Assembly (NCBI RefSeq): GCF_002115785.1
Contig: NZ_JFJY01000002.1
Location: forward strand, 558,001 to 622,000
DNA length: 64,000 nt
Direction of reading: 5' to 3'
Source of the DNA: Thalassospira sp. MCCC 1A03138
Lineage (GTDB): Bacteria; Pseudomonadota; Alphaproteobacteria; Rhodospirillales; Thalassospiraceae
Part shown: positions 32,446 through 41,385 of the stretch, piece by piece
Layout: each line of letters starts with the position of its first letter
Position numbering within the stretch: the stretch's first letter is position 1
Notes under the pieces: model-generated
Database searches by the model: none
What the model was told of the DNA's origin: nothing
What the model saw: only the letters and a program-made list of their open reading frames with translations
Position numbers and translations under genes: made by a program

Positions 32446-34451
32446 AGTGGCGCCCAAACAGCCTTAAATCCAAGTTGACCTTGTCGATTTTTGTCATCGC
32501 CAGTGTTTCCGTGATGGCAACGGTGATTTCAAATCTGACCCTTGGCGGGGTCAGTCAGACGGTTGCCGATCTGGCATCGGAAAACCTGTCGGTGACGGCG
32601 ACAAGTGCGCGTTTTGCCGAAATCGGTCAGGAGATCAGGGTTGATACACCGCGCTTGGGAAGTGCGACGACCCAATATGGCCGGCAAGAAGCCCTGAATA
32701 GTCTGGAAGGTCATTTCAGGGACCTGAAACAGCTAAGTGACGAACTTGCGAACTATGCGCCGGAGCTTACTGAAAAGCTGACCGGTTTACTTGATGCCTT
32801 GATGGGCAATGTAGAAAAGCTTGATGCCAATGTCGCGGGCAAGTTCACCATGCGCGATGATCTCGGCCGACAGGTGGCAAGGATCAATCGTCTGCATAGT
32901 GACTTTTTGCTCGAAGTTGATCCTTTGCTGATTGATGCCAATTTCAATGTGACATCGGCAATTGATCGCAGTTTCGCGACACCGGGACAGGAAATTCAGG
33001 CTGATCCGGTAATCAACGAAGTCCGGTTTACCGAGGCACTGGGGCGTTTGCACGCGGCCTGTAACCTGATTGTGGGTTTGATGTTGCGTGCGGTTGGCGA
33101 AGATGATTTCGGGGCGATTGAACAACTTCGCTTGCGCCTGTTGGAAAGCATTTCGGAGGCCAATGAAAACCTGCCGGCGCTGCAGCAAAACAGCAGTTCC
33201 ATCACCCTGCTTCAAATCTGGCGCGAAATTGCATCCTATGGCGATAGTCCGCGTGATTTGCTTGAACTGAAGCTGCGTGAAACGGCCCTTCGTCGCCAAA
33301 ATGCCCAGCTTCAGAATGAAAGTGCCATCTTGCTTGAGGCGTTGGGCGGGCTTGTTGCAGATACTGTGCGCGAGAGTGGTCAGCGTACCGAAGGTGTATC
33401 CCTTCAGATCAAACAGGAAGTCCAAAACGGGCAGTTGTTCGGGGTGTTGGCCGGTCTTGCCACCGTTGTGTTGTTGGTCCTGTTTTCGGTGTTCTTCATT
33501 CGTGGACAGTTGTTGCAGCGATTGATGCGCGTTTTGTCTTCGATGCAGATTATCGCCGATGGCAACTTTGCACATCGGGTTCTGGTCGATGGCATGGACG
33601 AGATCGGGCAGCTTGCCGATGCTGTGCGATTGTTCCGCCACAAGTCCCAGGAACTCGAAACTCATGCCGAGGTTCTTCAGGAAACCAATAGCGAGTTGCG
33701 CCACGAGATTGCCCTGCGTCATCAGGCCGAACAGGATTTGCGTGAAACTCAGGCTGAACTTTTGCAGGCGGCCAAGCTTGCCGCATTGGGGCAGCTATCA
33801 GCAAGCATTGCCCACGAGTTTAATCAGCCATTGGCAGCGCTTAGTTCCTATAACCACAATGCCGAGCTGTATCTTGAGCGCGGTGAAATCGAGAAATGCC
33901 GCGAGAAACTTGAAGATATCGACAGGCTGGTGAAACGTCTTTCCAAGACATCGAACCATCTGAAAAGCTTTGCCCGTCGACCGCAAGAAGCTGTAACACG
34001 CCATAGCGCGATCGAGGTTCTGGAGAACGCACTGTCGCTGTTCGAAGACCCGGTGACGCGGGGCAATATCAAACTTGTCCGCGATTATCCCGACGGCCCG
34101 GTTCATGTCCTGACCGACCCGGCCAAGCTTGAACAGGTTATGGTCAATCTGATCAGCAACGCCATTGATGCGGTCGAACATCAGGATGACCCGACCTTGC
34201 ATCTGGTGATCAGTGAAACCGACCGTCGGGCAATCATTTCAGTCGCTGATAATGGCACCGGATTTGCACCGGAAGTCAGCGATAAACTGTTTGAACCTTT
34301 CTTTACAACCAAGCCGCCGGGCAAAGGTCTGGGGCTTGGATTGTCGATTTCATTCAATATCATTCGTGACCTTGGCGGCCGTTTGCAGGTCTTGCCAGGC
34401 ACCTGTGATCAGGGTGGAACGACCGCAACTGTGGAGCTGTTTAAAACGTGA
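32442..34451 (+). CDS. Sensor histidine kinase, PgtB-like
   Basis: A 669-residue membrane kinase. Helices at about residues 13-32 and 328-352 enclose a large periplasmic domain of roughly 295 residues that would meet the binding protein. HAMP follows, then a coiled coil. The phosphoacceptor histidine is in the SIAHEFNQPLAAL box (near residue 458), and the HATPase domain has N-box NLISNAIDAV and the DNGTGF and GLGLGLS motifs. The kinase resembles the DctB/PgtB class that pairs with NtrC-type regulators. Starts and stops overlap by four bases with both neighbours, so the three genes are translated as a unit. Confidence 0.9.
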   Translation: MKWRPNSLKSKLTLSIFVIASVSVMATVISNLTLGGVSQTVADLASENLSVTATSARFAEIGQEIRVDTPRLGSATTQYGRQEALNSLEGHFRDLKQLSDELANYAPELTEKLTGLLDALMGNVEKLDANVAGKFTMRDDLGRQVARINRLHSDFLLEVDPLLIDANFNVTSAIDRSFATPGQEIQADPVINEVRFTEALGRLHAACNLIVGLMLRAVGEDDFGAIEQLRLRLLESISEANENLPALQQNSSSITLLQIWREIASYGDSPRDLLELKLRETALRRQNAQLQNESAILLEALGGLVADTVRESGQRTEGVSLQIKQEVQNGQLFGVLAGLATVVLLVLFSVFFIRGQLLQRLMRVLSSMQIIADGNFAHRVLVDGMDEIGQLADAVRLFRHKSQELETHAEVLQETNSELRHEIALRHQAEQDLRETQAELLQAAKLAALGQLSASIAHEFNQPLAALSSYNHNAELYLERGEIEKCREKLEDIDRLVKRLSKTSNHLKSFARRPQEAVTRHSAIEVLENALSLFEDPVTRGNIKLVRDYPDGPVHVLTDPAKLEQVMVNLISNAIDAVEHQDDPTLHLVISETDRRAIISVADNGTGFAPEVSDKLFEPFFTTKPPGKGLGLGLSISFNIIRDLGGRLQVLPGTCDQGGTTATVELFKT

Positions 34452-35806
34452 CCGATAACAGTGTAAAACCACCAGTCCTGTTGATTGATGACGAAGCCGA
34501 AATTCGCCGTGCCTGGGAAGAAACCCTGCATCTGAATGATTTCGCACCGCATCCGTTCGAAGACGGGGCTGCTGCCGTTGCGACCCTTGATGCTACTTGG
34601 CCTGGTGTGGTTTTGACCGATTTGCGGATGCCGGGATTGGACGGGTTTGGTGTTCTTGACACAGTTAAGCGCATTGATCCGAAAATCCCTGTCATTATCG
34701 TGACCGGGCATGGTGATATTCCGATGGCGACCAAGGCAGTCAAAGCCGGGGCCTATGATTTCATCGAAAAGCCTGCCGACCCTGACACATTGCTTGCCGT
34801 GATGGTGCGCGCGGCTGAATTGCGCCGGCTGGTTTTGGAAAACCGGCGTCTAAGCAATAGCAGTTCGGACGGCTATAAAATCGAAAATCACATTATGGGC
34901 AACCATCCCAAAATCGAAAGGTTACGGGCGCAAATCGCCGTCGTTGCCGGGGCGGATGTCAATACGGTGATCTATGGGGAGACCGGGACGGGCAAGGAGC
35001 TGGTTGCCCGTGCCTTGCATGAATTGGGACCGCGCAAGGACGGGCCGTTCATTGCCATCAACTGTGGTGCACTGAACGAAAACCTGATTGCCAGCGAGTT
35101 GTTCGGTCATGAAGCCGGGGCCTTTACCGGTGCAGATCGTCGTCGTATCGGCAAGCTTGAACAGGCCAGCGGCGGGACGCTTTTCCTTGATGAAATCGAA
35201 AGCATGCCACTTGGTCAACAAACCCAGCTTTTGCGTGCCTTGCAGGGGCAGGTGATCGAACGGCTTGGCGGGAAATCCCAGATCAATATTGACGTGCGCG
35301 TGGTGGCGGCGGCCAAGGAAGACCTTGAGCTGGCGTCCGAGGAAACGCGTTTCCGTGCCGACCTTTATTATCGGCTGGCAGTTGCATCCCTGACCATTCC
35401 GTCTTTGCGCGAACGCGGGGAGGATATCGCACTTCTTTTCGTGCATTACGTGACCAAGGCCTGTCGCAAGCATGGTTTGACCATCCCGGAAATCAGCGAA
35501 ATCAATCTTGATGACCTGCGCGGAAAGTCATGGCTGGGTAATGTGCGTGAACTGGTCAATGCGGCTGAACGTTATGCCCTGCAATTGGAAAATACCGGGA
35601 TGGCATCTGATCCGCGGGATACCGGAATTATGTCATTACCTGATCAGATTGATGCCTTTGAGAAAAAGGTCATTGTATCTGCCTTGCGCCGTTGTGGTGG
35701 TCGCGTTCAGGAAACCGCCGACTATTTGTCGATCCCGCGCAAGAAACTGTATCTGCGGATGCAGCACCACAATATCGACAAACGTGCCTTTGCAGGCACT
35801 GAATAA
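34448..35806 (+). CDS. NtrC-family sigma-54 response regulator, PgtA-like
   Basis: A 452-residue three-domain activator. The receiver has its phospho-aspartate in VVLTDLRMPG (about residue 56). The AAA+ domain has Walker A GETGTGKE (about 178) and the sigma-54-contacting GAFTGA loop (about 224). A Fis-type helix-turn-helix lies at the end (ETADYLSIPRKKLY). It starts at GTG 34448, overlapping the kinase stop. A sigma-54 promoter and an upstream inverted repeat lie immediately downstream, before the transporter genes, which gives a direct target. By homology it would switch on uptake when the binding protein/kinase pair detects ligand. Confidence 0.92.
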   Translation: MTDNSVKPPVLLIDDEAEIRRAWEETLHLNDFAPHPFEDGAAAVATLDATWPGVVLTDLRMPGLDGFGVLDTVKRIDPKIPVIIVTGHGDIPMATKAVKAGAYDFIEKPADPDTLLAVMVRAAELRRLVLENRRLSNSSSDGYKIENHIMGNHPKIERLRAQIAVVAGADVNTVIYGETGTGKELVARALHELGPRKDGPFIAINCGALNENLIASELFGHEAGAFTGADRRRIGKLEQASGGTLFLDEIESMPLGQQTQLLRALQGQVIERLGGKSQINIDVRVVAAAKEDLELASEETRFRADLYYRLAVASLTIPSLRERGEDIALLFVHYVTKACRKHGLTIPEISEINLDDLRGKSWLGNVRELVNAAERYALQLENTGMASDPRDTGIMSLPDQIDAFEKKVIVSALRRCGGRVQETADYLSIPRKKLYLRMQHHNIDKRAFAGTE

Positions 35807-35807
35807 T

Positions 35808-35853
35808 GGGTCGTTAGTGACACGTATCTTTTGCAGAATGTGTCAATTTTGAC
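35808..35853 (+). promoter_or_regulatory. Probable activator binding site (upstream activating sequence)
   Basis: The inverted repeat TGACAC (35818-35823) / TGTGTCA (35839-35845) lies beside a second dyad, GTCAATTTTGAC (35842-35853), about 90-120 bases upstream of the sigma-54 promoter. That is the usual place for an NtrC-type enhancer. Confidence 0.5.
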
Positions 35854-35940
35854 CCATTTTTGGCTTAGGTAAGTTGAGAAAGTATTTAATTTATCTTTGT
35901 TTTACAATTGGTTGTATTGAGTTTGGCGGGCTGAGTTTTC

Positions 35941-35956
35941 TGGCATAGGCGTTGCT
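35941..35956 (+). promoter_or_regulatory. Sigma-54 promoter of the transporter operon
   Basis: The sequence TGGCATAGGCGTTGCT matches the -24/-12 consensus (TGGCAC-N5-TTGCA). The invariant GG and GC are exactly ten bases apart. It lies 55 bases before the binding-protein start, downstream of the gene for a sigma-54 activator. Confidence 0.8.
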
Positions 35957-36010
35957 CTTGTTTGGTTGCCGACAGTGTCGGTCAATGAACAACCAAATAG
36001 GGAGGAACCA

Positions 36011-37366
36011 GTGTCCAACATGGTTCACAAGACTCTTCGCCACCTGGGGACAGGTGTTGCGATTGCCGCAATGCTTGCGACTGCGACGGCCCATGCCGCC
36101 GATGACAAGCTTGTCATTGTAACGTCGTTTCCGTCTGATCTTACCGACGTTTTCAAAAATGCCTTCATGAAGGAAAATCCGTCGATTTCCGTCGAGGTCG
36201 TGAATAAAAGCACCTCGTCTGGCGTGAAATACCTGATTGAAACCGCACAGAACAACCAGTCCGACATCTTTTGGGCATCGGCACCCGATGCGTTTGAAGT
36301 GCTGAAAGAAAACAGCCTTCTTGCGAAATATGAATCCTCTGTCGGCGGTGTTGCCACTGAACTGAACGGTTATCCGATCAACGATCCTGATGGCTATTAT
36401 TCCGGTTTTGCCCTGTCGGGTTATGGCTTCATGTGGAACGAACGTTACATGGATGCCTTCAAACTTCCCGAGCCGACCGAATGGGAAGATCTGACAAAGC
36501 CGGTCTATAACGGCCATGTCGGTATTTCTGCACCGTCGCGTTCTGGCACCACGCACCTGACCATTGAAACCATCCTTCAGGGTGAAGGCTGGGAAAAAGG
36601 TTGGCAGACCATCCGTGACATGTCGGGCAACGCCAAAACCATTACCGAGCGCAGCTTTGGTGTTCCGGATGGGGTCAACAGCGGTTCATTTGGTATCGGT
36701 ATTGTTATCGACTTCTTCGGTTTCTCGTCGATGGCATCGGGCTTCCCTGTTGATTTCCGTTATCCGAGCGTCACCGCACTTGTTCCGGCCAATATCGGTG
36801 TGATCAACAACGCACCCAACAATGGACCGGCACAGAAATTCATCGACTTCCTGATGTCTGAAACCGGTCAGGGCCTGTTGTTCGATCCGAAAATCATGCG
36901 TCTTCCGGTCAATAAAAGCGTTTATGCAAATGCACCGAAGGGCCTGCCGAACCCGTTTGACGGTTCGATCAAATCCGAAGTCAACTTTGACACCGCGGTT
37001 TCGCAAGGTCGTTATAACGTTGTGAACTCGTTGTTCGACGTGATGATCACCTATCGTTTGGAAGACCTGCGTGCAGCAGTTGTTGCCATCCAGGAAGCCG
37101 AAGTCGCACTGGCTGAAAGCGGTGCTACCAATGCCGAAGCAACCAAACTGATCGCGGATGCCAAGGCACTTCTTCACACCTTGCCGATTGACGAAGCAAA
37201 GGCAAATGATCCTGAATTTGCCGCGATCTTCAAATCCAAACGTAAAAAGCAGACCGACAAGGTAGAAGGCCGTCAGGCCGAGATCGAACAGGAATGGGAT
37301 GACCAGATCGTTCAGAACTACCAGAAAGCAGCCGAGCTCGCGAATACGGCCCGCTTCATGTTCTAA
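36011..37366 (+). CDS. ABC transporter periplasmic binding protein (AfuA/FbpA type)
   Basis: A binding protein of about 451 residues with a clear signal peptide (cleavage likely after THAHA-type ATAHA, near residue 33). The VIVTSFPSDLTDVF strand and the APSRSGTTHL loop place it with the FbpA/AfuA cluster usually labelled ferric-iron binding. The AfuA branch was shown to bind hexose phosphates instead. With PgtABC-like regulators upstream and a phosphatase downstream, a phosphorylated substrate is the better guess. The start could be GTG 36011 (GGAGG five bases upstream) or ATG 36020. The C-terminal extension of about 110 residues is helical and lysine-rich. Confidence 0.85.
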   Translation: MSNMVHKTLRHLGTGVAIAAMLATATAHAADDKLVIVTSFPSDLTDVFKNAFMKENPSISVEVVNKSTSSGVKYLIETAQNNQSDIFWASAPDAFEVLKENSLLAKYESSVGGVATELNGYPINDPDGYYSGFALSGYGFMWNERYMDAFKLPEPTEWEDLTKPVYNGHVGISAPSRSGTTHLTIETILQGEGWEKGWQTIRDMSGNAKTITERSFGVPDGVNSGSFGIGIVIDFFGFSSMASGFPVDFRYPSVTALVPANIGVINNAPNNGPAQKFIDFLMSETGQGLLFDPKIMRLPVNKSVYANAPKGLPNPFDGSIKSEVNFDTAVSQGRYNVVNSLFDVMITYRLEDLRAAVVAIQEAEVALAESGATNAEATKLIADAKALLHTLPIDEAKANDPEFAAIFKSKRKKQTDKVEGRQAEIEQEWDDQIVQNYQKAAELANTARFMF

Positions 37367-37448
37367 GTCGTACTGACCTCCCTGGTATCATGTAGATCGA
37401 CCACGCAGCCGCTGGGGGTATGCGCGGGGACTGCATGATGCTCACCCT

Positions 37449-37489
37449 CCCTGCCAGAGAATTTCATCACATTGACCTCTCTGGCAGGG
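37449..37489 (+). promoter_or_regulatory. Intercistronic hairpin between binding-protein and permease genes
   Basis: A 12-bp perfect inverted repeat, CCCTGCCAGAGA/TCTCTGGCAGGG, with a 17-base loop lies in the 152-base gap. Such a hairpin could stabilise the upstream message so that binding protein is made in excess over the membrane parts. There is no T run, so it is not a classic terminator. Confidence 0.6.
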
Positions 37490-37518
37490 GCCTAATTTCC
37501 CGACATTGGAGAATACTC

Positions 37519-39249
37519 ATGTCCTCCGCCGCTATTGCGCGACCGGTGCGTTTTTCTTCGCTTGGTCCATACATGGTCGCTGGGATTGTGGTCCTGTTCC
37601 TTGGGACATTCCTTCTGGTGCCGGTCCTGAAAGTTATTCAGGTGGCGTTCCAGGACCCGTCCAGTGGTTCGTTCACGATGGTGAACTTCCAGGACTTCTT
37701 TAACAGTTCGCTTTTCCGCCAGTCCTTCTTCAACTCGGTCTATGTGTCGGGCATGTCTGTCGTGTTTGCGTCGGCATTTGCGCTGCCTCTGGCCTATTTC
37801 ACGACCCGTTTCAATTTCTCGGGTTCGGTTATTATCCAGACGCTTGCCTTTGTGCCGCTGATCATGCCGCCCTTTATCGGTGCGGTGGCCATGCAATTGC
37901 TGTTTGGATCGAATGGCAGCGTAAACCTTTTGATGCGCGACTGGTTCGGGTTCGACATTCCCTTCATGGAAGGTTTGAATGGCGTCATCTTCGTTCAGTC
38001 CATTCACTATTTCCCGTTCATCCTGATCAATCTCAGTGCCAGCCTTCAGAACATTGACCGTTCGATGGAAGAAGCAGGCCAGATGCTGGGTTCAAGTGGT
38101 TTCCGTCTGTTCCGCCGCATTGTCTTCCCGCTGGCCATGCCGGGTTATATTGCCGGCGCGTCGCTTGTTTTCGTCAAGGTCTTTGACGATCTTGGAACGC
38201 CGCTTTTGCTGAACGTCAACACCATGCTGGCCCCGCAGGCTTATCTGCGTATTTCGTCGATCGGTATTTCTGATCCGATGGGTTATGTGATTTCCTGTAT
38301 CCTGATTGTCTTCTCGGTCTTTGCGATGTGGGTGGCGTTCCTTGGCATGCGCGGCAAGGATTATTCGACGACGCAAAAAGGCGGGGGCGGTCTTTCCAAG
38401 CGCGATCTGCGTTCGCATGAAGCAATTCTTTGTTATGTCGTGATCTTCTCTATCCTGGGGATCGTTCTGGCCCCGCATTTGGGCTTGTTGTTGCTGTCCT
38501 TCGGGTCTGTCTGGTCCTTTAGTGTCCTGCCTGACAGCTTCACCACCAGCCACTATGGCACGGCATTTACCTCTGCCTGGACCTTTATCAAAAACACGCT
38601 GATCTATGCCGGTCTTGCCGGGGTTATCGATATCGTCCTTGGCACCGCCATCGCCTACGTGGTGATGCGCACCAATGTGATTGGTCGCAAGTGGCTTGAT
38701 TACCTTGCCGTGTCGGCCCTTGCAGTTCCGGGCGTTGTGCTTGGTATCGGTTATCTGCGTGTGTTCTATGGCGTGAATATGCCCTTCACCGATCAGCCGA
38801 TGGCAACCTGGTGGGGGATTATTGTAATTGCCCTTGCTGTACGCCGTTTGCCTTATGCGCTTCGTTCCTGCACCGCTGCCTTGCAGCAGGTTTCGCCGTC
38901 ACTTGAAGAAGCATCGGAAAACCTTGGTGCATCGAAGTTCCGTACGGTTCGGCGCATTGTCGTTCCGCTGATGGCAAGCGGCCTTGTGGCCGGTTTTGTT
39001 ACCAGCTTCTCGACCGCTGCGGTCGAATTGTCGGCAACCATCATGCTTGTTTCGACTGAAAATGACGCACCGCTTGCCTATGGACTTTACCTGTTCATGC
39101 AATCCGCGGCCGGACGTGGTCCGGGTGCGGCACTGGGTGTCATGGCTGTGATCATCGTTGGTCTGGCAACTTATCTGTCACACCGCATGGTTGATCGTGC
39201 GCGTCAGCAGCGCAGCAGCATGGAACAAGCCACAGGGGACGTCGCATGA
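37519..39249 (+). CDS. ABC transporter permease, duplicated (FbpB/AfuB type)
   Basis: A 576-residue inner-membrane protein made of two fused permease halves with about twelve helices. Each half has an EAA loop that docks the ATPase: EEAGQMLGSSGFRLFRR (about residue 190) and EEASENLGASKFRTVRR (about 465). The fused form is typical of iron- and AfuABC-type importers. ATG 37519 follows a TGGAGA ribosome binding site. A reading from 37420 would cover the hairpin and was rejected. It overlaps the ATPase gene by four bases. Confidence 0.9.
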   Translation: MSSAAIARPVRFSSLGPYMVAGIVVLFLGTFLLVPVLKVIQVAFQDPSSGSFTMVNFQDFFNSSLFRQSFFNSVYVSGMSVVFASAFALPLAYFTTRFNFSGSVIIQTLAFVPLIMPPFIGAVAMQLLFGSNGSVNLLMRDWFGFDIPFMEGLNGVIFVQSIHYFPFILINLSASLQNIDRSMEEAGQMLGSSGFRLFRRIVFPLAMPGYIAGASLVFVKVFDDLGTPLLLNVNTMLAPQAYLRISSIGISDPMGYVISCILIVFSVFAMWVAFLGMRGKDYSTTQKGGGGLSKRDLRSHEAILCYVVIFSILGIVLAPHLGLLLLSFGSVWSFSVLPDSFTTSHYGTAFTSAWTFIKNTLIYAGLAGVIDIVLGTAIAYVVMRTNVIGRKWLDYLAVSALAVPGVVLGIGYLRVFYGVNMPFTDQPMATWWGIIVIALAVRRLPYALRSCTAALQQVSPSLEEASENLGASKFRTVRRIVVPLMASGLVAGFVTSFSTAAVELSATIMLVSTENDAPLAYGLYLFMQSAAGRGPGAALGVMAVIIVGLATYLSHRMVDRARQQRSSMEQATGDVA

Positions 39250-40370
39250 CCGTAACAAGAACTCCTTCCAATAATCGTCGCGCGGAGGCCGACACCATGA
39301 CCACGATGCAATCCTCACCGGTTCAGATCGACATCGAAAATCTTTCCCTGTCATTCGGCAATACCGAAGTTCTCAAAGGGGTCAATCTGGCCATTCGTCC
39401 GGGCGAATTCTTTGCCTTTCTCGGCCCGTCCGGTTCGGGTAAATCGACCCTTCTTCGTGCCATCGCCGGATTTGGTCCGACCCCGAAAGGTCAGATCAAG
39501 CTTGATGGACAGGACATTGTCGGGTCTGTGCCTTGGCAGCGTAATGTCGGCATGGTGTTCCAAAGCTATGCACTTTGGCCGCATATGACGGTTGCCAAAA
39601 ACGTTGCCTTTGGCCTTGAAGAACGCAAGGTTCCGGCATCAGAAATCGGGCCGAAAGTCCGTGCAGCACTGGAACTGGTTGGCATGGGGGACTATGCCGA
39701 ACGTTTTCCGTCGCAGCTTTCAGGCGGACAGCAGCAGCGTGTTGCACTTGCACGTACCATCGTTGTGGAACCGCGTGTTCTTCTTCTTGATGAGCCGCTT
39801 TCAAACCTTGATGCGAATTTGCGTGTGCAAATGCGGCAGGACCTTCTCAAGTTGCAACGTCGCTTGGGCATTACCACGATCTTCGTCACCCACGATCAGG
39901 AAGAAGCAAACACGATCTGTGACCGAATTGCCGTTATGGCAGACGGGGTGGTGCAGCAAATTGGTCGCCCTGACGAGGTTTACGATAATCCAGCCAACAG
40001 CTTCGTTGCAAAATTCCTTGGGACCGCAAACATCCTCGAAGGTGAGGTTGTCGCATCTGCGGAGGGCAAGAGCTTCGATTGCGGTGCCGACCTTCGCATT
40101 CCGGTCGATGCAGACGAAGCAACTGGCAAAGCACGGTTGGTGGTACGTCCTGAAAGTATCGAGTTTGCGGCTGATGGTGCGAACGACTCCTTGTCAGGCT
40201 TGGTTGCTTCTGCCGAGTTCCTCGGCGGGATGGTGCGCTATGCGATCGATGTAAACGGTCAGGAACTGTTGGTCGACGAACGACATACGCGTGGCAAGAA
40301 GCGTATGGAAAAGGGTGAAAACGTTGCGCTTAAGCTTGACCCTGCCCAGGCGGTTCTGATCCGCGATTGA
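39246..40370 (+). CDS. ABC transporter ATP-binding protein (FbpC/AfuC type)
   Basis: A 374-residue ATPase with Walker A GPSGSGKST (near residue 60), signature LSGGQQQRVALAR and Walker B VLLLDEPLSNLD. A C-terminal TOBE-like beta domain (about 270-374) is common in sugar and iron importers. It may start at ATG 39246, coupled to the permease stop, or at ATG 39297 behind a good GGAGG site. The latter begins close to the first conserved strand. It powers the permease encoded just upstream. A strong terminator follows. Confidence 0.92.
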   Translation: MTVTRTPSNNRRAEADTMTTMQSSPVQIDIENLSLSFGNTEVLKGVNLAIRPGEFFAFLGPSGSGKSTLLRAIAGFGPTPKGQIKLDGQDIVGSVPWQRNVGMVFQSYALWPHMTVAKNVAFGLEERKVPASEIGPKVRAALELVGMGDYAERFPSQLSGGQQQRVALARTIVVEPRVLLLDEPLSNLDANLRVQMRQDLLKLQRRLGITTIFVTHDQEEANTICDRIAVMADGVVQQIGRPDEVYDNPANSFVAKFLGTANILEGEVVASAEGKSFDCGADLRIPVDADEATGKARLVVRPESIEFAADGANDSLSGLVASAEFLGGMVRYAIDVNGQELLVDERHTRGKKRMEKGENVALKLDPAQAVLIRD

Positions 40371-40385
40371 TTTTAACCAATTGGA

Positions 40386-40421
40386 GCATTGAGCCGCCAT
40401 GGCGGCTCAATGCCCTTTTTT
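40386..40421 (+). terminator. Terminator after the transporter operon
   Basis: The 13-bp stem GCATTGAGCCGCC/GGCGGCTCAATGC has a tiny loop and a run of six T. It lies between the ATPase gene and the phosphatase gene, so the latter is reached by read-through or by its own promoter. Confidence 0.9.
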
Positions 40422-40447
40422 GTGATTAGGATCGCAAAGGTTTGAAA

Positions 40448-41119
40448 ATGTCTGAAACGAAACTCCCGACAATTGTGCTGATCCGCCATGGTGAAACCCA
40501 GTGGAACATCGAAGGACGCTTGCAGGGCCAACGAGATGCACCACTCACTGTAAACGGGTTCCGACAAGTTTGCGCCGTTGCCGAAAACACACGTGATATC
40601 TGGATGAAGTTGTCTGCTGATAGAGCCGTTAGTTATTTCTCCAGTCCACTTGGTCGCGCGCGTCAGACAGCCTCTGTTCTCGCCGATTGCTGGGGAATCC
40701 GGTACTCGGATTTCCAATACAACGATGCCATTGCGGAACGGAACTATGGCGCATGGGAGGGCATGACCTTGCCAGAAATTTCTCGGCTCCGTCCTCTGGA
40801 GTTTGATGCACACCAACGTGATATTTGGGGTTATCAGGTCCCCGACGGAGAGAGCAAAAATCAGTTAAGTACAAGGATCAAGCATTGGCTTGCCACGCTT
40901 TCCGTCGACAACCCACATGTGATCGTGACCCACAGCGGCTGTTTTCGTCTAATTCGTGGGCTTTATGTTGGTGCTTCAAAGATGGAAATGGATGCATACC
41001 GCGAACCGCAAACAACGTCTTATTTGCTTAGTGACGGTAAAGAGCTCGAATACACGATGCCGATAGAGTTGACCAAAAGGTTCGACTTGAACTCACAAGC
41101 GCTGACAGTTCAGATTTGA
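40448..41119 (+). CDS. Histidine phosphatase (phosphoglycerate mutase-like)
   Basis: A 223-residue branch-1 histidine phosphatase. The phosphohistidine motif is IRHGETQWN near residue 13, and the second catalytic histidine is in VTHSGCF (about 160). Such proteins are cofactor-dependent mutases or, more often, broad phosphatases acting on sugar phosphates. No signal peptide is present, so it works in the cytosol. Its place after a probable organophosphate importer suggests that it dephosphorylates the imported compound. This is inference from context. ATG 40448 is preferred over the TTG two codons earlier. Confidence 0.83.
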   Translation: MSETKLPTIVLIRHGETQWNIEGRLQGQRDAPLTVNGFRQVCAVAENTRDIWMKLSADRAVSYFSSPLGRARQTASVLADCWGIRYSDFQYNDAIAERNYGAWEGMTLPEISRLRPLEFDAHQRDIWGYQVPDGESKNQLSTRIKHWLATLSVDNPHVIVTHSGCFRLIRGLYVGASKMEMDAYREPQTTSYLLSDGKELEYTMPIELTKRFDLNSQALTVQI

Positions 41120-41168
41120 AGTTGGTATCGGTTTGCGGGAATTTGAAAGTAGGCTGATATCCCGCGAT

Positions 41169-41280
41169 TTGAATTGCAGGTTGATGGCTCGGTATTATAT
41201 ATTTTCCATAACAACACCCCCCACGCTTATCCTGCAGTTCTTAGGAGTTCAGTGATGCGCCTCTTGGGGGGTTATTTTTT
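41169..41280 (+). ncRNA. Candidate small RNA between phosphatase and Fic genes
   Basis: A possible promoter (TTGAAT at 41169, 18-base spacer, TATTAT at 41193) is followed about 20 bases later by a region closing with CCCCCC (41217-41222) paired to GGGGGG (41266-41271) and a run of six T. A promoter and terminator about 80 bases apart with no reading frame suggest a small RNA. It could also be just the terminator of the phosphatase gene. Confidence 0.3.
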
Positions 41281-41340
41281 GCCAAAATCGCGAGTTGTTG
41301 TAGGTTTTGCCTCTTCCGTGAAATTTATTCACGTCATAAT

Positions 41341-41371
41341 GTGAGCCGAATATGGTGATTAATCGGCTCAC
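41341..41371 (+). promoter_or_regulatory. Palindromic operator-like repeat in front of the Fic gene
   Basis: GTGAGCCGA and TCGGCTCAC form a 9-bp perfect inverted repeat with a 13-base centre. It ends one base before the ribosome binding site GAGGAGG. The Fic protein carries its own winged-helix tail, so autoregulation at this site is plausible. Confidence 0.5.
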
Positions 41372-41385
41372 GAGGAGGTATTGTG

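Noticed and set aside
41310-41345. Possible internal transposon end upstream of the Fic gene
   Set aside because: A TGACG...ATAAAT-like reading on the minus strand needs several inserted bases to match the repeat and has no tandem copies.
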